In this document: piece after piece, positions 48,487-56,685 of the stretch
How the letters are laid out: every line of letters starts with the position of its first letter
Position numbering within the stretch: position 1 is the first letter of the stretch
Translations under genes and position numbers: made by a program
The notes under the pieces: generated by a model
The model's database searches: none
What the model was told of the DNA's origin: nothing
Seen by the model: only the letters and a program-made list of their open reading frames with translations
Origin: Legionella bononiensis
Lineage (GTDB): Bacteria > Pseudomonadota > Gammaproteobacteria > Legionellales > Legionellaceae
Direction: 5' to 3'
Length of the DNA stretch: 64,000 nucleotides
Assembly (NCBI RefSeq): GCF_016786215.1
Contig: NZ_JADOBG010000019.1
Location: forward strand, 1 to 64,000

Positions 48487-48765
48487 GCTCAATTCTCGTA
48501 AATGTAGTCTATTATTTATTATAGTTGACAATATGAATTGCAGGCTTCTCATAGGGAGCGTATGAATGTCGGATTTCTTTCTGTGAGTCAAAGCGAGTCA
48601 GATCCATATACTTTTTTCATCTGATAGATGAAGCCTCTCTGGGTAACCTGATGCGAATACAGGAGATTCCTGAATAACACGATATCTATACAGTACTCAG
48701 TAGGTATTAATTGTGTTATAATTTACCTAGTAGCGTAATTTTAACTCATTAGCTAGGTCCTGATT
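48487..48765. promoter_or_regulatory. Divergent promoter region of two effector genes
   Basis: TATAAT is present on the minus strand at 48518-48523 and on the plus strand at 48717-48722. No convincing -35 boxes accompany them, which hints at regulation by an activator. Confidence 0.35.
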
Positions 48766-50394
48766 ATGAGCATTTATAGCTGTGCAGATGAAATAAAACT
48801 AATGCTTAAAAATGGAGTTCATGAACCACAAACAGGATTTATGAAGTATTTGTTGCCGTTTCTCCCTCGATTACCCTGGATATCGGACGAACCTGTTCGA
48901 CCACTTGAAGATCACGAGAGACTGTTTCTCGAGGATGTTCGAGCCCGGTTGAAATTGATAGGTAAAGATGGTTATAACGAAAGTAAACAAACGGAGCTGG
49001 GTGATTTAATTGAAGACATCAGAGAGTATAAGGAAAATCACAGCAACATAGGACTAAATGCATTACTTGGCCATATTATTAACGATTTAACAATCGTTAA
49101 AGACGGTCGAAAACCTATCAATCAATCGGATGAGCCTAATCCAGATTCTGAATCTCACCGCATTAAATTATCTCCGTCCCCCGAAGTTAATGAACAATAC
49201 CAGGCATTGTTAAGTAGTCGCTTATTGGTGAGTAAACTGGCTCAAGGAACGATGAAAGAGCTGGGTACTTCCGGTGGTGAATGTTATGGTTTTACTATGA
49301 GTATGGTTGATTCGGATTTAAGTCCATATAAAAACAATGGAAAAAAACAAGTAGAATTTAATAAAACCATACATAATTATCAAAAAAATCAACTTAATCG
49401 AGAAAAAGATCAACAGCATATTAAAAGAACACGATTAACCACTCAGACCTTTTGTCCTTCTCTAACGGAACAGGCTGAAAAGTTGTATAAAATTGCATCC
49501 GAACATGTAGGTGAGGATTTGTCCGTGACTCTGCAAAGTAAAGTCGGTGCGCATGCAACCTATTTAAGTATTCAGGAAGATCAGAAAATCAGATATGCAG
49601 ATCCAAATCATGGTGTATTTTTATTTGATAATAAAGAACAGTTTATCTCCGCTTATAAACTGATGTATCAATACCATAATCAACAAAGACCTGATTGTGC
49701 ATTTACGTTTTTTTCAGTGAGTCAATTAAAGGAAGATAAAAATCACGAATTAGCGGAATCGAATACTCTGGCAGGTAAATGGCGAAGTCTAATGACCGGT
49801 TCAAAATATAATTCAGATTCGGTCATTTCAAATCCTGACCTGCTAATACCAGCTACCTTTGGAGCATTGGCAGGAGGAGCTGCAGGCGTATTTGCCGGTG
49901 CAGCAATTGGCAGTGTTGTTCCAGTAATTGGAACAGTAATAGGAGCTATAATTGGAGGAATTACCGGTGCAGCGCTAGGTGGTGGGGCTGCGGCAGGAGT
50001 TGTCAAAAATGCTCAAAGTAGTGGTCATTTCGGTTTACTTGGACCTTATCATTATATGAGGGTGTTATTGCATGATTTTAGTGAATCGTTTAAAGAACAA
50101 TTAGGTGTTAAAAGAGAGATTGATGAAATTCCAGCACTGGTTATTCCTGAATCTGATTCTCACTCCAAAATGCTTCGGAGCTTGTGTAGAGAAGGCATGA
50201 CGCATCCCTCCAGAACACAACAGAATGTGAATACTGAACAAGCAATTACATCGTCACAAAACTCAAATGTGTTAATGATGGCAGAACAACATGCTGATAT
50301 CCTAACCCCCGACGTTTCAGATAACACTGTTGAAGAGGACATTCAGAGTGATAAAGATAATGATCAGCATTATGTATCGTACTCACCCAGATAA
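48766..50394 (+). CDS. YopT-like (C58) cysteine protease effector candidate
   Basis: 542 residues, no signal peptide. The catalytic set of family C58 is visible: Cys173 in GGECYGFTMSMV, His263 in GAHATYLSI, and Asp279 in YADPNHGVF. The 16-residue His-Asp distance and the DPNxG-type motif equal those of YopT of Yersinia, which cuts prenylated Rho GTPases. Residues 370-408 are a glycine/alanine zipper-like hydrophobic stretch that could insert in a membrane. The C-terminal 130 residues are acidic and low in complexity, like a Dot/Icm signal. It is divergently transcribed from the kinase-fold effector. Confidence 0.72.
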   Translation: MSIYSCADEIKLMLKNGVHEPQTGFMKYLLPFLPRLPWISDEPVRPLEDHERLFLEDVRARLKLIGKDGYNESKQTELGDLIEDIREYKENHSNIGLNALLGHIINDLTIVKDGRKPINQSDEPNPDSESHRIKLSPSPEVNEQYQALLSSRLLVSKLAQGTMKELGTSGGECYGFTMSMVDSDLSPYKNNGKKQVEFNKTIHNYQKNQLNREKDQQHIKRTRLTTQTFCPSLTEQAEKLYKIASEHVGEDLSVTLQSKVGAHATYLSIQEDQKIRYADPNHGVFLFDNKEQFISAYKLMYQYHNQQRPDCAFTFFSVSQLKEDKNHELAESNTLAGKWRSLMTGSKYNSDSVISNPDLLIPATFGALAGGAAGVFAGAAIGSVVPVIGTVIGAIIGGITGAALGGGAAAGVVKNAQSSGHFGLLGPYHYMRVLLHDFSESFKEQLGVKREIDEIPALVIPESDSHSKMLRSLCREGMTHPSRTQQNVNTEQAITSSQNSNVLMMAEQHADILTPDVSDNTVEEDIQSDKDNDQHYVSYSPR

Positions 50395-50414
50395 ATACGT
50401 CACTTCCAAATAAC

Positions 50415-50436
50415 TTCGGGAAACGTCAATCCCGAA
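50415..50436 (+). terminator. Hairpin after the C58 protease gene
   Basis: TTCGGGA and TCCCGAA frame an 8-nt loop, 20 bp after the stop codon. No T-run is present. Confidence 0.45.
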
Positions 50437-50500
50437 GACAATGCTTCCAATTAGCCTTAAGTTATCTTTAACTAAATACTCAATGTTTCATTTCAAATGT

Positions 50501-50625
50501 TATCGAGATCTCACTAGAATGGCCTTCTCCTTCCAGGCAATATGTGTCAAAAGCCCGTATCCAGATCTCTCTAGAATGGCCTTCTCCCTCCCGGGAGAAG
50601 GTGCCGACAGGCGGATGAGGGGATC
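50501..50625 (+). repeat. Left arm of a 125-bp inverted repeat (family C)
   Basis: TATCGAGATCTCACTAGAATG... through ...GATGAGGGGATC. It matches the reverse complement of 50801-50925 with only a few mismatches. Inside, two shorter units each contain CTAGAATGGCCTTCTCC. Confidence 0.9.
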
Positions 50626-50761
50626 AAACATCATTCATTAAATAGTTACAGATAACATCCAGGACTAATTTAAATTGCTGCTGTACTTCATTCTTCCAAA
50701 ACCTAAAAACTTCGTAGCCTATATTATTAAGATAGTTAGTCCTTTTAATCCCTTGTTGGTT
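50624..50761 (-). pseudogene. DUF559-type endonuclease remnant, C-terminal end
   Basis: On the minus strand about 45 codons stay open before a TGA at 50624-50626. They read GIKRTNYLNNIGYEVFRFW, then KNEVQQQFKLVLDVI and NDV. That follows the C-terminal core of DUF559 (Vsr-like) nucleases, RT-x-YL-x-x-x-GY-x-VLRFW-NNEV. A stop precedes it and the catalytic N-terminal part is absent. It lies exactly between the arms of the inverted repeat; the last codons run into the left arm. Confidence 0.75.
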
Positions 50762-50800
50762 GGGCTAAGTATTTTAATTGATAATTTTATAGGGTTTTAG

Positions 50801-50925
50801 GATCCCCTCATCCGCCTGCCGGCACCTTCTCCCGGGAGGGAGAAGGCCATTCTAGAGAGATCTGGATACGGGCTTTTGGCACATATTCCCTGGAAGGAGA
50901 AGGCCATTCTAGTGAGATCTTGATA
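50801..50925 (-). repeat. Right arm of the 125-bp inverted repeat
   Basis: It mirrors 50501-50625 over its whole length. Confidence 0.9.
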
Positions 50926-50982
50926 AGGGCTTTTGGCACATTTCCCGGGAGGGAGAAGGCCATTCTAGTGAGATCTTGATAA
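50926..50982. repeat. Extra partial family C unit
   Basis: GGGCTTTTGGCACATTTCCC... to ...GTGAGATCTTGATA repeats the outer half of the right arm in the same orientation, so the right side has three units. Confidence 0.8.
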
Positions 50983-51059
50983 TGCCAGTCGGCGACTTGT
51001 CCAGGGGTAGTGAGAAGTTACAGCAGTTCGATGTTATCTCTAGATATTACTTTGACTGT

Positions 51060-51968
51060 TCAGGGCTTTAAAGCAGAACTGATTATCTGGTTTAATTCGC
51101 TACTATTAATACCACGATTTACATAGCCTTCGCGATTGAATATACCATTTCTTCCAATAATATGTTCACGAGTTGTAGACAGATTTGCTTTTGTAAAAAG
51201 TGATTTAGATGTATTTCCGTGCTCCAACTCGTCAAGTAATTTTTGAGCTAATAAGTAATTTGCTTCTCGATTAGCAGCGCGAGATTTAGCAAAAAACCAA
51301 AAACCGGCCTCATAATTTATATTACCGTCTTTTCGGGTATGAGAAGAAATGCGTTTAATATAAGACTGTAATTGTTTTTTTATCGATTCGACCTTGTCCC
51401 GATTCAGTTGCTCTGATTCATTATTTATTGATGTTGGTGGGGCTTTAGAAGTAACGCTGGGGATTAGTACATGAGTAGCCATTTGTTTAAGAAGCTGGTC
51501 ATTTTCATACCGTGCACTGACTTCCGTATAACCAATGCCTTGTTCTTTCGCGTATTCAATCGCATCTGTCATGGCAACAACACGTTTATCCTGCAAATCC
51601 GATTTGGTGCCAATTAATATAATATTTTTATCATTCGCTTGAGTTTTAACCGAGTTAATGAGTGTTTTAGCTGTTTTAAACGAGGAATCATTTGTTATAT
51701 CAAATAAAACGAAAATAATCGTGCTCGAGGATATGAACGATAAGTTATTATAAAAGCTAGAGTTAGATTGAGTATCATACATCTCAAATTTAAAATCCAT
51801 TCCCTCAGCATGTACCGTTCTTATTTGAGATTCTAATATCAAAGGATGAGAATCATCCATTAGAGTCCTGTTTTCCGCTAAATTTAAAATTAATGAGCTT
51901 TTACCAGTACCGGGCCCGCCTAAAACAGTTATTTTTGCTCGTTGAGGAGGAGTATTTGAGCCGGCCAT
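51060..51968 (-). CDS. Ras/Rab-like small GTPase with a C-terminal extension, probable effector
   Basis: 302 residues. Residues 10-170 are a small-GTPase domain: P-loop LGGPGTGKSSLI, a G3 region reading MYDTQSNSSF in place of DTAGQE, G4 GTKSDL in place of NKxD, and G5 EVSAR in place of ETSAK. The catalytic Gln and the Gly after the G3 Asp are missing, so hydrolysis is probably poor. Residues 190-302 are an extra charged helical domain; no prenylation Cys is present. Rab-like proteins are known from a few Legionella species, such as L. longbeachae. An effector mimicking host Rab is likely. Confidence 0.72.
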   Translation of the reverse strand: MAGSNTPPQRAKITVLGGPGTGKSSLILNLAENRTLMDDSHPLILESQIRTVHAEGMDFKFEMYDTQSNSSFYNNLSFISSSTIIFVLFDITNDSSFKTAKTLINSVKTQANDKNIILIGTKSDLQDKRVVAMTDAIEYAKEQGIGYTEVSARYENDQLLKQMATHVLIPSVTSKAPPTSINNESEQLNRDKVESIKKQLQSYIKRISSHTRKDGNINYEAGFWFFAKSRAANREANYLLAQKLLDELEHGNTSKSLFTKANLSTTREHIIGRNGIFNREGYVNRGINSSELNQIISSALKP

Positions 51969-52199
51969 AATTCACTTGTTGTGTTAGCTTATTTTGATCA
52001 TTATAGTCAATAATTGACCATATGGCAATGAACCACTTCAAGTGATTAATTTTTAATGTATTAATTACTGCAATCAAAACCAGTTCCTCATTAATTTTTA
52101 ATATTCATTATTAAAAATCAACAGCATTACTTAATAATTGATTAATATTTGAGCAATACAATGAAAGGCGTAATACATCATTATCAATTGGAGTAAATT

Positions 52200-53522
52200 A
52201 TGGCAGCAAGTACACACGATATTACAGGATTAATAGCACATGATATTAATCTCAATACTTACCCTGAGATGGATCTGGGTTTGGATGATGCAATCACCGA
52301 GGTTCAATTTGGAGATATGCATGGCAATACATTAAAAATATTAGCATTATTAAAAACATCTGGAGTTATTGATATCCCTAAAGATAAATACGATGACTTC
52401 GTAAAACTCTACACAGATACCTACAATTTAATGGAAGATCATTCCAGAAAAGGACAGACTGCCAATGGGGATTTACGTTACCGCGCCTGGAAACGGTTTG
52501 CCAAAGATAATCCTGTATTTACAGCTGAGATGAACATACAGTTTGAAGCGATACTGGCTTCAATTCATGTCATTAACAAAGAGCGTTTTGTGACCTTTCT
52601 GGGAGATATTTTGTCAGATCGCGGGGCTAGTGATTATCTTACTCTTAAACTATTGGCACATCTCAAAAAGGAAGGAATGCAATACCGAATTATTTTTTCC
52701 AATCATGATCTGGAGTTTGTCTGGCAATATGAACGATTGTTATCAGAGCCTGTAAGCCGTCTGGATGATCGCGATGATCAAATCATGTATCGATACGCAA
52801 TGGCTACTGACCGGCATCAAGGTGCATCAGTGCATCATTTACTTGCTTGTGTTCGTCAAGAAGTAATCTCTCTTGATGAGTTAACTCAAATTGTAAGAGA
52901 TGCGTATTATCCGCATTTGGAACTGTTTGGTTATTCATTGCAAAAAGAGGGAGCTGGCATCTATATTCTCAGTCATGCGCCCATGAGCCTTCAAGAAATG
53001 GCTTCTCAGGTTGAACAAAAATTTGATATCACCATTAATACGTCTAACCGTAAGAAATTTGCTCAATCTATTGATAAATTAAATACACAATTTAAACACA
53101 TATTATTAGATGGTGAATTTACATCCGCAGCTCCCTGGCAAGATGATGCCAGCAAAAGACAAAATCCAATTTATCAAATAGTTTGGTCTCGCCATGTATC
53201 TTCTGATTCAAGACCTCTTCGTGAAACAGATTTTGATACATTGAAGCCCGTAACTTTTGTGCATGGCCACAGTATGGATAAACGCGGAGCCAATCCAAGA
53301 CCAGGAGTTCTGACTCTTGATGATGTTGTTGGAAAAGACATGTCTTGCCATAGCGGTATTGTATTTATTGCTGCTTTAGCCCATACGGAGTTAAAAAGTA
53401 CCCTTGAAGTATCAGAGGCTGCGACTCCTAAAGCTTCGAGGTATCGTTTTTATTCTCCAGAGGCGATAAGACTTGAATCAGGCATTCTGTCTTCAGTCGT
53501 CAATAATGAACCAAGAGCGTAA
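52200..53522 (+). CDS. PPP-type metallophosphatase resembling WipA/WipB
   Basis: 440 residues, no signal peptide. The PPP metal-binding motifs appear in order: FGDMHGN (residues 37-43), LGDILSDRG (134-142), FSNHD with Ser in place of Gly, a mid His in ILSHAP, and FVHGHS near 355. WipA and WipB are Legionella Dot/Icm effectors of this class (a Tyr and a Ser/Thr phosphatase). The length is somewhat shorter. Their helical C-terminal region has a counterpart after residue 380. It is followed by a kinase-like gene in the same direction. Confidence 0.75.
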   Translation: MAASTHDITGLIAHDINLNTYPEMDLGLDDAITEVQFGDMHGNTLKILALLKTSGVIDIPKDKYDDFVKLYTDTYNLMEDHSRKGQTANGDLRYRAWKRFAKDNPVFTAEMNIQFEAILASIHVINKERFVTFLGDILSDRGASDYLTLKLLAHLKKEGMQYRIIFSNHDLEFVWQYERLLSEPVSRLDDRDDQIMYRYAMATDRHQGASVHHLLACVRQEVISLDELTQIVRDAYYPHLELFGYSLQKEGAGIYILSHAPMSLQEMASQVEQKFDITINTSNRKKFAQSIDKLNTQFKHILLDGEFTSAAPWQDDASKRQNPIYQIVWSRHVSSDSRPLRETDFDTLKPVTFVHGHSMDKRGANPRPGVLTLDDVVGKDMSCHSGIVFIAALAHTELKSTLEVSEAATPKASRYRFYSPEAIRLESGILSSVVNNEPRA

Positions 53523-53540
53523 TTAATTGCGTCATATCTT

Positions 53541-53578
53541 CGGGACTTCTAAATAACATCTATTATTTGGAAGTCCCG
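53541..53578 (+). terminator. Hairpin after the phosphatase gene
   Basis: CGGGACTTCTAAATAA pairs with TTATTTGGAAGTCCCG (one G-U) around a six-base loop. It would separate the phosphatase transcript from the kinase gene. Confidence 0.6.
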
Positions 53579-53707
53579 ATCCCTACGAGTACTACGGTTA
53601 CCTGAGCGAGGTATTGAGTCAATGAATGGTCGATCTCATTGCGCTCAGTTTGATTTATTTTCAATCAGTGCTATTTTTTTATAATACGCTGTAAAGTTTG
53701 AGCATAT

Positions 53708-55345
53708 ATGTTCAGCCGGATTCGACCTACTTCAAAGTACTCCAGTAATGAGCCTTATTTGATTAAACTGGACATCCTGATTAATAAATACAATGAAAAT
53801 CAGGTGAACGGAATTGTTGATATTATCAGTCTTCAACAAATCAATGCTGTGGCAGACAAGCTTTATCTAATGGTGAGCACTGATCCTCCCAAAGATTATG
53901 GGTCAGATTTTATGAAGTGGTACAATAAAAAAGAGATTAGTCGCGAGTTAAAGAATTTATCGGAAAGTTCAAATACAAAAAGTTCCAAAAAACAACGAAT
54001 AGCTGATATTAGTGTGGCCGTGCCACATCATAGAAAAGATTTTAGCAGAGTTCCTTCACCAAAAGAGTTTAAAAAAAGGGTGAAAAAAGTATCTTTTTTT
54101 TCCTCTGAACCCAAATATTTTTCAGACATCAGATTGCTTTTGCATCAGTTTCACGAACTGGATCCCAACAAACCGGATTTTGATTGGGGAATGGCTTTAG
54201 GTCAGCTTGAATTATTACAACAAAAAATAGTGGAAATTCTGATTGATGATCTGGATTTAAATGAAACCCCCGACCGAATCTTATTATCTCGTTTGCTCAT
54301 GGTAGTTAATCGTACAATGAACGAATTTTTCAGAATGAATTCTGAGTTAAGCAGTCGATACATGCTGCAGACTCCCAATCGAGTTTCTACGATTATTGAT
54401 CCATATGCTGACGACGATAGACACAATTTACGCCACTTGGTAGCAGAACTGATTTCAACACCCAAACCACTTGAAATCGATGAGTTTTCACTTGAATTTC
54501 TGGGCGGAAATAATAATAAAAACTGGAAAATAACCAATCGGAACAATCATGCGAGATACACCTTACGTATAGAAAGGCCAGAATATTATTTTGATCATGA
54601 TTTACGGCACCGAGTCAAAATGAATCCCAATCTGAGTCGTTACTTAGCTCAGGAGTTTGATTTTTACCCTACTGATGAAATAGCTCATCGTGGTTCGGAG
54701 AGTGAATACAATCTTTCAATCACTGAATTTTGTTCGGAAGGAGATGTATTATCTTATCGTCGCAGTATCAATGAGAGCATGTCCCAGGAAGAAATAGTAA
54801 CAGCAGTGATTGACATGTCGAGGCAGATATTGGATTTTGCTCTTGAATTACAACGAGATCATTTATTTTATATGGATATTAAACCAGAAAATTTTCTCTT
54901 GCGTGATAATGGAGAGGTTTTTACTGCAGATTTGAAATCGATATTAAACACGCAAGATATTCAAATCAAGACCAATTTGATTGTCACGACACAAGAAAAC
55001 GCCCCGCCTGAATACCCGACTGCCCGTAGTTATGATTCTGATCCGTTTATGACCTACCAACTGGGTGTCTTAATGTATTTGTTAATGGTTGGTCCTGATG
55101 CTGAAGGGAAAAGAGACCTATTGAACCGTCTTTCAGACGAACAGTCACTGGACTTCTCACTTCCTGTATTCACTGTTGCCGGCGGGGAGGCAATGATTGA
55201 TTTAATTCGAGCTGCAACCAGACCGATTCCATCAGAACGTATTCCATTACGGCATTTGAGTGAAGCAATCAACCTGGTTCATAATGAACTTAATCAGGAA
55301 CAACACCATGCTTCTGATTCTGTAGTACCTATCTCTTCAAGATGA
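53708..55345 (+). CDS. Eukaryotic-like protein kinase, probable effector
   Basis: 545 residues. The N-terminal 240 residues are helical and of unknown type. The kinase domain spans about 250-530. The catalytic loop is YMDIKPENFLL, with Asp390, Lys392 and Asn395 of the HRDxKxxN pattern (Tyr-Met for His-Arg). ADLKS takes the place of the DFG motif. APPEYPTARS is the APE motif, and the F-helix is DPFMTYQLGVLMYLLMVG. The ATP-lysine region is weak (RYTLRIERPE). It resembles the LegK group of Legionella effectors. The altered DFG raises the chance of a pseudokinase. Confidence 0.72.
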   Translation: MFSRIRPTSKYSSNEPYLIKLDILINKYNENQVNGIVDIISLQQINAVADKLYLMVSTDPPKDYGSDFMKWYNKKEISRELKNLSESSNTKSSKKQRIADISVAVPHHRKDFSRVPSPKEFKKRVKKVSFFSSEPKYFSDIRLLLHQFHELDPNKPDFDWGMALGQLELLQQKIVEILIDDLDLNETPDRILLSRLLMVVNRTMNEFFRMNSELSSRYMLQTPNRVSTIIDPYADDDRHNLRHLVAELISTPKPLEIDEFSLEFLGGNNNKNWKITNRNNHARYTLRIERPEYYFDHDLRHRVKMNPNLSRYLAQEFDFYPTDEIAHRGSESEYNLSITEFCSEGDVLSYRRSINESMSQEEIVTAVIDMSRQILDFALELQRDHLFYMDIKPENFLLRDNGEVFTADLKSILNTQDIQIKTNLIVTTQENAPPEYPTARSYDSDPFMTYQLGVLMYLLMVGPDAEGKRDLLNRLSDEQSLDFSLPVFTVAGGEAMIDLIRAATRPIPSERIPLRHLSEAINLVHNELNQEQHHASDSVVPISSR

Positions 55346-55460
55346 AAGTTTTTAGTATCATTATTTGTTGCATTTCATAGATATATCAAACTTGTATTTC
55401 AGCTTGATACGCTGTTAGTATATCTCCCTTCGGAAAAAATGCTGAAAGGGATGTCGCTTT

Positions 55461-56624
55461 ATGACTTTTGTTTTAAATCTAAGGAACAATGTAAAATCAA
55501 CATGCGCTTTGACTCTGATTTTACTGATGAGTCAAGATGTTTACGCGAAAACCATGATCTATGGTATTGATAAAGCCCAAAATTATATCAGTCATGGTAA
55601 AGGTCCTTTCTACATACAAGTTGCGTCATTCCGATCTCAGTATAATGCCAACTCATTTGTTCACCAATTAAAAAAACGTACTCCATATTCTGTGAATATG
55701 AAATCTCATGGAAGTTTTTATGCGGTCATTATTGGACCTATTGCTTCTGCAAATGAAATGCGAACTATGATTACAAAATATAAGGTACCTTTAATCTCTG
55801 CGCGTCCCAATACTTCTCGACAAACCAAACCGATCTTGGCTGCTGCATCCCTAGTTCAGCCTAAAACAGTACAGTCAAAATCATCGCTTGAAAAAGAACC
55901 CAGGACTTTATCTCGTAGTCCAACAAACAATTATTTGCGTTCTCATGGCTATATCCAGACTGATCTTGGTTTATCTACATCTCTCGCGACTTCTTCGATG
56001 CAAATTTTTAATGGTGCCCTTGATCCTTACCCCGCGAATATGGATTTATTTTCAACTAATAAAAATCATCATGGCGGCATGGCATCAGTAAGTGCTGGTC
56101 TGCGATGGAAGCAGGACAGACGTTATTTTCCTGCCTATTCTCTAGGCTTGCGCTATCAGAATTTTTTTAATCAACAAATTGATGGCTCCATTACCCAATA
56201 TTTTGATCCGGAATTTGTGAATTATGGTTACACCCTTAAGACCAGCTCTAATGTGTTTTCATTATTTTCAAAAATTAACCTTGTCCAATTAAATCGTTTT
56301 TTGCCTTATGCATCTTTGGGCATTGGTAGTACCATCAATAGAACCGGTAGATATACTGAGCGCGCGTACCCTGGTATCGTGGCTCGTATCGATAGTCCCA
56401 ATTTCAACTCACAAAGTTCCACTCAACTCAGTTACAACCTGGGTACCGGCCTGGATTATCAATTAAATCAAAATTTGTTGATGTCCTTAGGTTATGAATA
56501 TCAGGATTTAGGAGCTATTCGTTCAGGTTATGGACAATTCCCATGGTCAGGCGAGCGACTGTCCCTGAATCATTACAAAACCAGCACTGCGTTAGTCAGC
56601 TTAAGTTATTCACCTGGCGCATAA
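55461..56624 (+). CDS. SPOR-domain protein fused to an outer-membrane beta-barrel
   Basis: 387 residues. A signal peptide ends near SQDVYAK. A SPOR domain at about 48-110 (FYIQVASFRSQYNANSFVHQ and FYAVIIGPIAS) would bind denuded peptidoglycan. A Ser/Thr/Pro linker follows, then from about 160 an eight-strand-like barrel with GLRWKQ, SLGLRYQNFF, ASLGIGSTINR, and a final strand TALVSLSYS. Linking SPOR to a barrel in one chain is unusual. It may tie the outer membrane to the wall (inference). The next gene is 61 bp downstream. Confidence 0.78.
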   Translation: MTFVLNLRNNVKSTCALTLILLMSQDVYAKTMIYGIDKAQNYISHGKGPFYIQVASFRSQYNANSFVHQLKKRTPYSVNMKSHGSFYAVIIGPIASANEMRTMITKYKVPLISARPNTSRQTKPILAAASLVQPKTVQSKSSLEKEPRTLSRSPTNNYLRSHGYIQTDLGLSTSLATSSMQIFNGALDPYPANMDLFSTNKNHHGGMASVSAGLRWKQDRRYFPAYSLGLRYQNFFNQQIDGSITQYFDPEFVNYGYTLKTSSNVFSLFSKINLVQLNRFLPYASLGIGSTINRTGRYTERAYPGIVARIDSPNFNSQSSTQLSYNLGTGLDYQLNQNLLMSLGYEYQDLGAIRSGYGQFPWSGERLSLNHYKTSTALVSLSYSPGA

Positions 56625-56685
56625 AATAAATGACGGATAAACGCTACCAGTAAATCTGGATTGACCTGTAAGGAGAAAATCTATA

